Origin: Symsagittifera roscoffensis
Lineage: Eukaryota; Xenacoelomorpha; Acoela; Convolutidae
Assembly (NCBI RefSeq): GCF_963678635.1
Contig: NC_087068.1
Location: 14,388,027 to 14,452,026 of the forward strand
Reading direction: 5' to 3'
Length of the DNA stretch: 64,000 nt
This document shows, piece by piece, positions 20,605 to 29,003 of this stretch. The first letter of the stretch is position 1, and every line of letters starts with the position of its first letter. The notes under the pieces are model-generated. The model saw nothing but the letters and a program-made list of their open reading frames with translations, did not search any database and was not told where the DNA came from. Made by a program: the position numbers and the translations under genes.

Positions 20605-23210
20605 CGTGGGCTAAAAAAATTATTATTTTGAGATTGAAAAGCGGTGGTATGGGGCTGTTCAATAATTTGTTCATAAGTATTATCATCTTGTGATTGATGT
20701 GTCATTATATGTTGGATGGGACTTTGTGATGTGGTGAGTCGAAAATTTGGATTATGTGTGATTGCTAAATTTCGTGGGACTAGGGATAGTGGATGGTTAT
20801 TTGGTAGGGGTGGTAATTGTGGTGCCGTTGGCTGTGTGTCGACATTGTTATGTTCTTCGTCGTATGTATTTTGTCGTGTTGTTATTTTTGTGTTATATTC
20901 TTTTATTTGTGCGTCTAAAAGAATTTTGTTTATAGATGTAGAAAAGATTCCAAAAAATCCTGCAAATAGTATGCGTGCTACACTTGCTTGTCTGTTTACT
21001 TGTGTGTGTATAGCACATGTGTTGTAGATTCCTTTTAAAAGTGAGAAAAGAAATCCAATAAAGTTAAACATTGCGTATAAAATAGTCAATTTTTCTAAAA
21101 TGTAGTAGGGCCATCCTAGAAAATCTAGGATCTCATTTTTGAGTGTAACAAAGCTAAAAATGTTAATTGGTGATATATCTTGGGGACGGTATTTTTCGCC
21201 GTTTAGATATATATAATCTTTAATGTCTTTAAAATATCCGCTATAGTCTTGGGTGTAGATATCGGCAAATCCTGCGGTTTCTGCAAGTTTGCGTAAATTT
21301 TGGTCTATTGATTGTCTTTGTATAGTGTCCATTTGTGTTAATAATTCTTGGAATTGTTGTGTTCTAATGTGATGTTGAATATCTGATTTTGAATAGATTC
21401 CTATTGATTGTAAGTCTATATTTGGGTTTCGAGCAATAGCGCGAATGCTTTCTGGTGAAAATTTTTTGAGTGATTGCATTAATGTGGGATATGGAGTGAG
21501 AAGATAATATTTATTTTCATCAGGGTTTAGTTGTACTACATTGTGGCTATTTTCTGATCCACATGGGACTGCGGTATCCCAGAAATAGGTTCTTCGTGAA
21601 AGTGTATCCACGAAATGTACTTTATTCTTATAAAAGATAGGGATTCTTTTATAACATCGTTTATCTTCAAAGACGTATAGTGGTGATACTTTTTTGGTAC
21701 AAGTATAAAACCATAAGATGTTTCCTTCATAGTCTAAAAAATTTGATCTATTTCCTGATAATAAGTATCCTGCGTAGGGTATTTTTAATACTGCTAGTGC
21801 AAGTGATTGTAATATTTGTGTTCGTTCTAATTCGCATAGTTGGTGTAGTGTTTCTAATTCGGAGAGTGACATTTCTTGAAAAATGCGGCTAATTGTATAG
21901 TCTAGTTTCATATCCAAATGAATATCATAGTGGATATTACCGAAATATGTAGTATTCATTAGTGATATTTCTTGTAAGCGTGTGCTTCTGGTGTCATAAG
22001 GTTTTAGATGTCCACCAGGTTGTCCGTTGCTTTTTTCAAAATTAACTGGTATATAGGATGTTCCTTCGTTTAGAGGATGACCTGTGGCATATGGGTCGAT
22101 TTTTACTTTTCCAGTGGTCATGTCGAATCCTTTTTCGTATTCAACTAATATCTCAGAGTATTGTGTTCTGTGAAGTGGATTCCTGTATTTACATGCAAGT
22201 TCTGTTTCTTGATATATTTGAAAACGTGTCAATTTATTTTCTATATTGTCTATGTTTCTAAAATCGGAACTTAGTTTGCGTGATGGATGGACTTGTTCAT
22301 ATGGAATTGATTGTATAAAATATTTTTCGTGAAATTTTATCATACGAGCGTGTATTTTTGCTACTTGAAATGTTGTACATGTATCTTCGGGGAACCAAAC
22401 AATTGTTGCTTGTGTTCTCGTTGTAGGGTCGCAATATCCTTGATCATTTTTACAAGGTAGTCGGATTCCTTGATAGATCATTGTATTATCAGATAAATCT
22501 CGTGTGAGTTGTATTTTTTCGAGTTGTATTTTCCAATCGAAAAACATTATTTCTTGGTATCCTTTATTTTTCGTGTCTGCTTTGCAGTTTGATGGGTTAT
22601 TTATACCAATGTGTGGTATCCAATGTTTATCATGTAGTTCATAGGTTAATCGTCCGTGTGCGCCGTTATACGGGTATTTTTCGTCTAGTTTTATATGTCC
22701 TTGGTGTCTTTCAAGTTGTGATTGATGTACAGAGTCTGAAAAAACTTGAAAATTAACTAATTTTCTTTGGGAGTTTTTATTTTGTGTGATGTTTAGTCTA
22801 AGTAATTCATTTTTACAATCGTCGGGATTGAGATGTAAAAGACGTTCTATATTACTTTGATAGAATGATTCATGGTCAAGTCGGTTTTTGTTGCCGTTGG
22901 AGACTTGTGAACAATGTACTTTCTTTTCGGAGAATGTCGCTGTGAATTTATAACCTGTAACTGTTGTTGCTCGGGCTTTTGAATAGAGTGTTGCTATGAT
23001 ATCTGTGGTTTCTATAGCTTGTGGTTCTGTTTCACATTGTGATACTTGATTTATTGCATATTTATGTAGTGTTTTTTGTTCATTTTCTTCGCAATCGTAA
23101 TGTGTTACTAATAAATCTTGTGGTCCTGTACGAGGGGAAGGGTTTATGTTTTGGTTTGAGGTTACTAGAAAAAGGAGTTGGAGAAAAATCAATAATTTTA
23201 GAATATACAT
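20601..23210 (-). CDS. env: Envelope-like glycoprotein, 869 aa (copy 1, intact)
   Basis: The protein begins with a clear signal peptide (MYILKLLIFLQLLFLVTS). A ~670-residue, Cys-containing ectodomain with several N-x-S/T sites follows. There are two hydrophobic segments near residues 698-725 and 735-757, and then a ~110-residue Pro/Gln/Asn-rich tail. This is the layout of a membrane-anchored envelope protein, and its place after pol is the env position. The stretch around CYKRIPIFY...FVDTLSRR reminds me of glycoproteins of negative-strand RNA viruses such as chuviruses, which other retroelements have captured. That link is a hypothesis from memory of the fold class, not a search. The start overlaps the ORF X stop by 13 bases, and the TGA stop overlaps the ORF Y ATG (ATGA). 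The frame is broken in copy 2. Confidence 0.8.
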   Translation of the reverse strand: MYILKLLIFLQLLFLVTSNQNINPSPRTGPQDLLVTHYDCEENEQKTLHKYAINQVSQCETEPQAIETTDIIATLYSKARATTVTGYKFTATFSEKKVHCSQVSNGNKNRLDHESFYQSNIERLLHLNPDDCKNELLRLNITQNKNSQRKLVNFQVFSDSVHQSQLERHQGHIKLDEKYPYNGAHGRLTYELHDKHWIPHIGINNPSNCKADTKNKGYQEIMFFDWKIQLEKIQLTRDLSDNTMIYQGIRLPCKNDQGYCDPTTRTQATIVWFPEDTCTTFQVAKIHARMIKFHEKYFIQSIPYEQVHPSRKLSSDFRNIDNIENKLTRFQIYQETELACKYRNPLHRTQYSEILVEYEKGFDMTTGKVKIDPYATGHPLNEGTSYIPVNFEKSNGQPGGHLKPYDTRSTRLQEISLMNTTYFGNIHYDIHLDMKLDYTISRIFQEMSLSELETLHQLCELERTQILQSLALAVLKIPYAGYLLSGNRSNFLDYEGNILWFYTCTKKVSPLYVFEDKRCYKRIPIFYKNKVHFVDTLSRRTYFWDTAVPCGSENSHNVVQLNPDENKYYLLTPYPTLMQSLKKFSPESIRAIARNPNIDLQSIGIYSKSDIQHHIRTQQFQELLTQMDTIQRQSIDQNLRKLAETAGFADIYTQDYSGYFKDIKDYIYLNGEKYRPQDISPINIFSFVTLKNEILDFLGWPYYILEKLTILYAMFNFIGFLFSLLKGIYNTCAIHTQVNRQASVARILFAGFFGIFSTSINKILLDAQIKEYNTKITTRQNTYDEEHNNVDTQPTAPQLPPLPNNHPLSLVPRNLAITHNPNFRLTTSQSPIQHIMTHQSQDDNTYEQIIEQPHTTAFQSQNNNFFSPR

Positions 23211-24334
23211 GTGTATGATAATCCTGAGTATGGGTTATAAAATGTAATGTAACCAATTGTGTTTTTGGTGTATCTGTCGTATTTATATATTACTTCAGTA
23301 GTTATAAACGGTGGTGGTAGTGATTGAGCTGTGATGTTAGGTGGATTTAATGGGTAGGGATGTTGTGTAATATTGTTTAATTTAACTGTGATTTCAAATT
23401 TTAATTGTAAACTGTTTTGTTGGAGTATTTGAATATTGTGATCACGGATATCGTTGTGAATATCTTGGCGATATTGTAATCTATTAAGTGCCCAGTTATG
23501 AAGGCGGTTACTTTCTTGATGTTGTCCAAATAATGGTGGAGGTGCTGTGAATGTATTCCAATCTAGTCTTAAAGGAATATTTATTGATGATTGTTCTCGA
23601 TATCTGGCGTCGAGATTATTTGGAAAATTTACGTTAAAGGGTAGTGGTGAAAATTGGCTTATTGATGGTGTTGATGGTAGTGATAATGTTTCTGGTAGTG
23701 ATGAGGATGTTGTTGTATCCGTAGAAATATCTATGGGGTCATTGACTAAATTTGGTTCACCTTGTGTAAATGAATGTGTAGTCCAATATGGCAGTCGTGA
23801 TGTTAGGTTTGGGGGGTTAAAAGGATTTTCTCGTGCTTGTTCAGATGTTGGTGTTGAACCTAAGTAGTCTGAAGGTAGACTTGAAGTGCTTCGTTGTGAA
23901 AAAAGTGTAGGAGTTTATGGTGTGATACCAGTGGTGTTTTCTGGAGTGGTTTGTGATGGGGATTGAGGCATATCAAAATGAACTCGGGGAGTTTGAAAAT
24001 TTCTATTTCGTCGAGGATGTATAATTTGTCTATTTATTTCTGTTGTGTTTTGGTTTTGACTAAGGTTTCGTATTCTACTTAGTTCTTGTGGTAGTGTTGG
24101 GTAAAGATTGTATGTTGGTTCACTTAGGGATGCTTGTCGTTGAACTGGTTCTAGTGGTTCAGATAAACGAGCGTGCCGCTCTTCAAAAGTGTATGGATTG
24201 TCTTGAAAAGAAATTCGTGTAGATGTTTGAGGATTTTGAGTAGTTGAAGGTGGTGTTGGATTATCTTGGGATGATGTCGGTGAAGACTGATTCTGTGACT
24301 GTTGGGTAGCAATTTTTGATGGATTTTTGAATTT
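23198..24334 (-). pseudogene. ORF X, ~378-codon ORF without a start codon, one in-frame stop (copy 1)
   Basis: The frame is open from just after a TAA at 24337-24335 down to a TAA at 23200-23198, except for one TAA at 23917-23915. The first half is rich in Ser, Pro, Thr, Gln and Asn with an Arg patch (HPRRNRN). The second half is less biased and ends in a Tyr/Thr-rich stretch. There is no ATG near the start; the only in-frame ATG in copy 1 lies about 30 codons before the stop and is absent in copy 2. Translation would need a spliced leader exon, another upstream ATG or non-AUG initiation. The end overlaps the env start by 13 bases. Copy 2 keeps all 377 codons open. Function unknown; no signal peptide. 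Confidence 0.65.
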
Positions 24335-24339
24335 TTACT

Positions 24340-24528
24340 TTAGTGGGAAGGTTTATGTTTATTATAATATTCTTCCATAAAAATAATTAGAAAAATTGTT
24401 GCTAGGGCAAATGTGATGATTGCTTTCTTTATACATTTACATATTGTCAAAATGAGGGATGATAAAAATGTTATGAAAATTACAAACAATAAAAAAATAT
24501 CAGTTCTACTGAAAATTGTTCGTATCAT
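24340..24528 (-). CDS. Small hydrophobic protein b, 62 aa (copy 1)
   Basis: A Met-started 62-residue ORF with two predicted membrane spans (about 10-30 and 36-53) separated by a Cys/Lys-rich turn (ICKCIKKA), and a charged His/Lys tail. Its ATG overlaps the stop of the preceding 76-aa ORF as ATGA, typical of coupled termination-reinitiation. Copy 2 keeps the same length with few changes, several conservative (Ile/Leu/Phe swaps). Size and topology resemble viroporin-like or other small viral membrane proteins, but I recognise no family. It is placed between pol and the env block. Confidence 0.65.
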   Translation of the reverse strand: MIRTIFSRTDIFLLFVIFITFLSSLILTICKCIKKAIITFALATIFLIIFMEEYYNKHKPSH

Positions 24529-24755
24529 TTAGACAAGTTGTTAAAATCGTACCTGTGGATATATTCAAGGGTTTTGGAAAGTTGGAGGAATAGTTCGAGT
24601 ATAGTGTAGAAAATTAAAAAAATGTTACAAAAAATGATTAAGATTATTAGAAAAGATTCAAGTATATCAAAAAGAAATATTATAAAGGCTTCAAGTATTG
24701 AAAAAAAATGTTTAAAATTTATAAGTATTTGAGCAACTGTTTGAGAGAAAAGCAT
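24525..24755 (-). CDS. Small hydrophobic protein a, 76 aa (copy 1)
   Basis: A Met-started ORF with a long Phe/Ile/Leu-rich segment (about residues 15-58, enough for one long or two short membrane spans) and a polar, basic C-terminus. Its stop overlaps the ATG of protein b by four bases. Its own ATG directly follows the stop of a short ATG-less ORF (TAAATG). Copy 2 has an open version of equal length. No known domain is visible. With protein b it forms a two-gene unit of membrane proteins not found in typical gypsy elements. Confidence 0.62.
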   Translation of the reverse strand: MLFSQTVAQILINFKHFFSILEAFIIFLFDILESFLIILIIFCNIFLIFYTILELFLQLSKTLEYIHRYDFNNLSK

Positions 24756-24908
24756 TTAAGAAATGATCTCTTGGTCGAATATTTTTTGCTGTTTGAGGCG
24801 ATTTTCTAGTGTGGTCGAATTATTTATTAGTTTTTTGACAAGTGGGTTGAGTTTTGTAAAAAATTGTTGGGGGCAATTTTTATGGTGACTGGGAGGTCGT
24901 CTTTTTCT
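24756..24908 (-). other. 50-codon open frame without ATG, directly before protein a (copy 1)
   Basis: The frame runs from after a TAA (24911-24909) to a TAA that touches the ATG of protein a. It encodes a basic start (RKRRPP), then a Lys/Leu/Asn/Gln-rich stretch with heptad-like spacing (LVKKLINN...LENRLKQQ). Copy 2 keeps it open at 59484-59636. Without an ATG it could only be the 3' part of a spliced ORF. Conservation between copies is expected anyway because they are similar, so the call is weak. Confidence 0.3.
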
Positions 24909-25355
24909 TTATTTTTGTTTGTCAAATGATCCGGGGTATGGTAAGATTTTTATACTTTAGGCTAATTAAAATCTTCATTTTGTTACTTTAGGCTAAGTTA
25001 TCAAATTTGTTTTGGGGGTATTCGTGGTCTGAGTTGGGGAAATATTGTTGATCTTTGGGTTATTAGATAAGGGAGGGGTACGGTATTATGGTGATATTTA
25101 TTTTAGCTGTCAAGTTGGAGTGGTTTGCTTATTTTTGACCTGGAGGTTGTAAAGTTATAGTTAGAGATGTGCCTGGAGTTCTAGATTATTCGTCTAATTG
25201 ATCTTAGTTTGAGTTAGAGAAAGTGGCGGATTGGATGAATCCTATTGGTCTATTTTGAACTAGAATTATTGCGTACTTGTGAGCATGTTATTTTGAAAAA
25301 TTGAAATGAAAAATGTTACGGAGGTTTCAAGATTGTGAAGTGTAAAATCTTAAAA
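24909..25355 (-). other. Pol-to-accessory spacer of retroelement copy 1
   Basis: About 450 bases with no ORF of note on the element strand. A plausible place for a splice acceptor for the downstream genes, but no single site stands out. Confidence 0.4.
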
Positions 25356-28300
25356 TTACTTTTTAAATTCTACTTTCTTTAATATTTTAGATTGGGGGAT
25401 GAACATTTTGTAGTTTTTACGTGGTTGATTTCGGAGTCTTGTTGTTTTTCTATGTTCAGATTTGTCTATTTCTTCTTGGGGTATTATTTGTTCTGTCATT
25501 TTTCTATTTTTTCTTGGTTTTGGAGATTCTTTATGGTTTTGTGTATTGTTTTTGGTGGCGGTTGGTTTTGTGTTTTGATTTTCGGTGGGGTTATCATTTT
25601 GTTCTGTGTTTTTCAGATGTGGTTCGTTTTGAATGATTTTTAATCCTGTGAAAGAATATAATTGAGTTAATTCGCGGAGTGCGTATTCTTTTGGGTAATA
25701 AGGTAATAGGTTGTTTCGGTGCTGAACGATTTCTTTTTTGTTTGAGTCGGTAATTTTATATGTGACATCAGTGGGTTTTGCAATTATTTGGTAGGGTCCT
25801 TTTCGGAGGGGTTGTAATTTTTTAGAAATTCCTTTTTGAGTATTAAAATTAGGTATTAAAACAAATGTTCCAATTTTTAAATCGGAAGCTGGTGTAAAAC
25901 GTGAATTGATTTGGTCATTTATGTTTTGTCTTTGTAATAACTTTTTCGTTATTTTTTGGTAAATTTCATTGTGTTTCTTATCTCTATTTAAAATCCATTC
26001 GGTGTGTGTACCGGAGGCTAATTTAAGAATTTGTGGGTGATGAAAATGATCTTCATCGTGCGTATGTAATGGGAGGTTATAACAAATTGAGTCTTTATTT
26101 GGTTGACAATAACCTTGTGCGTTTTTATGAGAATTTGCTGTAAACATTATTGGTTTGCGTGGCTTTTGGTTGAAAACCATTTCATATGGTGACATTCCTA
26201 GTGTTGTCGTAATTTGTGAATTATATGCTAAGGGAAATAATTTTACATCTGCTGACCATTCGGTATATTTTGTATCATTTCCGTTGATGATACATCTAAG
26301 ATATTCTTGTAATGAACGGTTCATACCTTCGACTAAGCCGTTTGTCCAAGGTGCATGAGATGTACGTGGTTTGTGTTTAATGTTGTATAAATGACATAGT
26401 GTTATTATTTCATTATTTATGAATTCTGTACCGTTGTCTGTAACTAAAATTTCTGGTAGTCCGAATTTTGCTATCCAGTGTTCATAGAGTGTTGTGTAAG
26501 CGTAATAAGCGTTACAATGTGGTACTGGGTTAAGTGCTACATAATGTGTAAATGCGTCAACAATTACCATAATGTAGGAGTTTCCTTCTGATGAGGGTGA
26601 AATTGGTCCTTTAGTATCAAATGAGATACGGTGATTAAAGTACAAACTTTGTCCTTTAAAATCTTGTTTTTGTGCTATTTGTTTTTGATTTGGGTAAGGT
26701 TTATTCAGTTGACATACTATACAATCATTGCATAGTACTTTTATCCAAATTGGTGCATTTGGGAAGTAAAAATTTTGTATAAAATTTGAATATGTTTTTT
26801 CTGATCCAGAGTGTCCTTTAATATTTTGTGTATGTGAAATATTAAAAGCTATAAGAATCATACTTATAGGGAGACATGGAACTGTAGATTCATTCAGGTT
26901 ATACTCTAAAAGGTCTGTATTTTCGTTAATTGTTGTGTTGTTAAATTTGCGAAAGTATCGGAGGAGTGTTTTGTTTCCTAGAATGGTTGAATCTGCTTTG
27001 ATAGGTTTAGTTTTATATTTGTGCCATGATTTCAGTTGTCTAATTACTGGGTCAAGGTTTTGATATTGTTTCAGTGTTGAAATTGTAATTGTTTCTGTTG
27101 GGGGGAGAAAAATGTTTTCGATTTCTAATTTAGATAAGGGTATTGTATCAAGTGGGTCATGGAGGTCAAAAACTTGATTTATTGTGTATTTTGAATCATT
27201 TGTTTGTGGTCCTGATAAATTTATTTTATCAGTTAAATCTTCTTTTTCAATTAGTGGAAAATAGTCTTTTTTAGGTAGGTGTTGTTTTGTTCGTTTTTGT
27301 TGGGTGTTATTTTTTATCCATTGAGAATATGGGATTGGTTTGAAGGTTGATGTTCCAAGTAAATCAACTTCATAATGATTATTTTGACAATCTAAATAAA
27401 GTGGGAAATGTTGTAAATTATTTATTTGTGATTGTTCAATATCAGTTTTTACTGCATATTTGCATTCTAATCGAGGTGATGTTTCGTTTTCTGCAAGGTA
27501 GAATTTTATATTTTTGGGTATTTCAACTGTTGTTTTTCGTGTAAGTAATTCAGGTGGTGTATTTCGACTTAAGGTGTCTGGTAATGCAAGATTTTTTCCT
27601 GCAGTCCAAACTATATGTAAGTTTGGAAATTTCATTAGAATTAGTTGAAATCTGTAAACTCGGTGGTTTGGGTTAGATTTCTGTGTGAAAAGAAAAATGA
27701 TTGGTTTGTGGTCTGTGAATAGAACTGTTGGATGTTTTGATCCAAGTATCAGAAATTCATATTCTGTCAGTGTATATATTATGGCTGTACATTCTCTCAT
27801 TAGAGTTGAGAGTCGTAGCTCTGCTTGAGTGAATAATCGAGAATTTGCTGATATCAGGTTCATTTTATTTGTACCATTATGTGATTGTAATAGTGCTGCG
27901 CCGATGCCAAAGTTCGAAGCATCGCACATTGCATAAAATGGTTGATCAGGGTCTGGGATTGTATTTGAAATTTGTTCGGTTAAAAGTTTCTTTATTTCTT
28001 CGAATCGTGCTTGATGTTCTGTATTCCATTCAAAATTATTTTGTTGTCTAAGGATGTTGTAAAATGGTCGTAGATATAATTGCATTTTATAAACATATTT
28101 ACTTAAAAAGTTTAACATTCCAAGGAATTCTTGGATTTTCTTTTTATTTGTTGGTGGTTGAAGTTTTTGAATAGCGTCAATGCGTGATTTCAGTGGAGTT
28201 ATTGTTTTTCTTTCTATGTTATGTCCTAAGAATTTAACTCTTGTCAAAAAGAAGTGTGATTTATCGGGGGCGGCCTTCAGATTTTCGTTCTGAAGTATTT

Positions 28301-29003
28301 GGTGATATTTTTCTAAAACTTTGAACATTTCGTCTTTTGTTTGTGATTGCATAAAAACATCGTCTAGATAGGTGATTGCGTTTTTCTTGAGTATCAGTGG
28401 TCTAAAAATTTTGCTCATAAAAGCTGAAAATGCTGCTGGTCCTATGGATATTCCATAGAATAAGCGGTTAAATTCGTATTGTTGGTTTCCGATAACAAAT
28501 TGTGTTAAACGTCGTGATTGTTCATCTAGTGGCATTTGATTGTATGCACTATTCATATCGGCGGTTGTAAAGTATTTGCCGTTTATTTTTGTTAAAATAA
28601 CTTGTATTGGTTCAATGGGCCAATTACATTTTGATTCATCTATAAGTGAATTGAGGTATCTAGCATCGAGAACGATTTTTAATGATTCTCCTTTAGCTAG
28701 AATGATAACGGGGTTGATGAATGTGTTGCCTTTTGGTTGTTCTTCTTTATTAACTGGTGATATAATATTGTACTGTTCTAAAATATCGAGTAATCTGTTT
28801 ACTTTATCATGTAAGTGAATTGGTACTTTACTTGCTCTCTGTTTTTTGAAAACTGCGTCTGGTTTTAATGGGAGATGTAGTGATGAACTGATTTTTCCAA
28901 CATCGAATTTTGATGTTGCATAGACTGATGAATATTTAATTAGCTGTTTGGCTAACTTTTCGAATTCGTCTTGTGTTATTTGTGAATGTTGGAAATTAAA
29001 CAT
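25356..29003 (-). CDS. pol: Pol polyprotein: reverse transcriptase, RNase H, integrase (copy 1)
   Basis: 1215 aa starting with ATG at 29003. RT covers about residues 60-290: TADMNSAYNQMPL carries the first catalytic Asp and YLDD at 212-215 the catalytic pair. RNase H (about 350-475) opens with MCDASNFGIG and includes FTDHKP. The integrase has an H-H-C-C zinc-binding region (about 723-757, ending CNDCIVC) and a D-D-E core: Asp in SFDTKG (~795), Asp in TDNGTEF (~855), Glu in NGLVEGMN (~891). A GPY/F module (LRKGPYQII, ~1069) confirms Ty3/gypsy. The tail is Lys/Asn/Thr-rich. All catalytic residues are present. Protease lies in the upstream Gag ORF. The ATG overlaps the gag stop by 8 bases (ATGTTTAA), so expression is by reinitiation or a +1 shift. 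Confidence 0.95.
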   Translation of the reverse strand: MFNFQHSQITQDEFEKLAKQLIKYSSVYATSKFDVGKISSSLHLPLKPDAVFKKQRASKVPIHLHDKVNRLLDILEQYNIISPVNKEEQPKGNTFINPVIILAKGESLKIVLDARYLNSLIDESKCNWPIEPIQVILTKINGKYFTTADMNSAYNQMPLDEQSRRLTQFVIGNQQYEFNRLFYGISIGPAAFSAFMSKIFRPLILKKNAITYLDDVFMQSQTKDEMFKVLEKYHQILQNENLKAAPDKSHFFLTRVKFLGHNIERKTITPLKSRIDAIQKLQPPTNKKKIQEFLGMLNFLSKYVYKMQLYLRPFYNILRQQNNFEWNTEHQARFEEIKKLLTEQISNTIPDPDQPFYAMCDASNFGIGAALLQSHNGTNKMNLISANSRLFTQAELRLSTLMRECTAIIYTLTEYEFLILGSKHPTVLFTDHKPIIFLFTQKSNPNHRVYRFQLILMKFPNLHIVWTAGKNLALPDTLSRNTPPELLTRKTTVEIPKNIKFYLAENETSPRLECKYAVKTDIEQSQINNLQHFPLYLDCQNNHYEVDLLGTSTFKPIPYSQWIKNNTQQKRTKQHLPKKDYFPLIEKEDLTDKINLSGPQTNDSKYTINQVFDLHDPLDTIPLSKLEIENIFLPPTETITISTLKQYQNLDPVIRQLKSWHKYKTKPIKADSTILGNKTLLRYFRKFNNTTINENTDLLEYNLNESTVPCLPISMILIAFNISHTQNIKGHSGSEKTYSNFIQNFYFPNAPIWIKVLCNDCIVCQLNKPYPNQKQIAQKQDFKGQSLYFNHRISFDTKGPISPSSEGNSYIMVIVDAFTHYVALNPVPHCNAYYAYTTLYEHWIAKFGLPEILVTDNGTEFINNEIITLCHLYNIKHKPRTSHAPWTNGLVEGMNRSLQEYLRCIINGNDTKYTEWSADVKLFPLAYNSQITTTLGMSPYEMVFNQKPRKPIMFTANSHKNAQGYCQPNKDSICYNLPLHTHDEDHFHHPQILKLASGTHTEWILNRDKKHNEIYQKITKKLLQRQNINDQINSRFTPASDLKIGTFVLIPNFNTQKGISKKLQPLRKGPYQIIAKPTDVTYKITDSNKKEIVQHRNNLLPYYPKEYALRELTQLYSFTGLKIIQNEPHLKNTEQNDNPTENQNTKPTATKNNTQNHKESPKPRKNRKMTEQIIPQEEIDKSEHRKTTRLRNQPRKNYKMFIPQSKILKKVEFKK

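Noticed and set aside
24335-24345. Frameshift from protein b into ORF X
   Set aside because: A stop in the ORF X frame (24337-24335) lies after the stop of protein b, so the frames do not overlap and shifting cannot join them.
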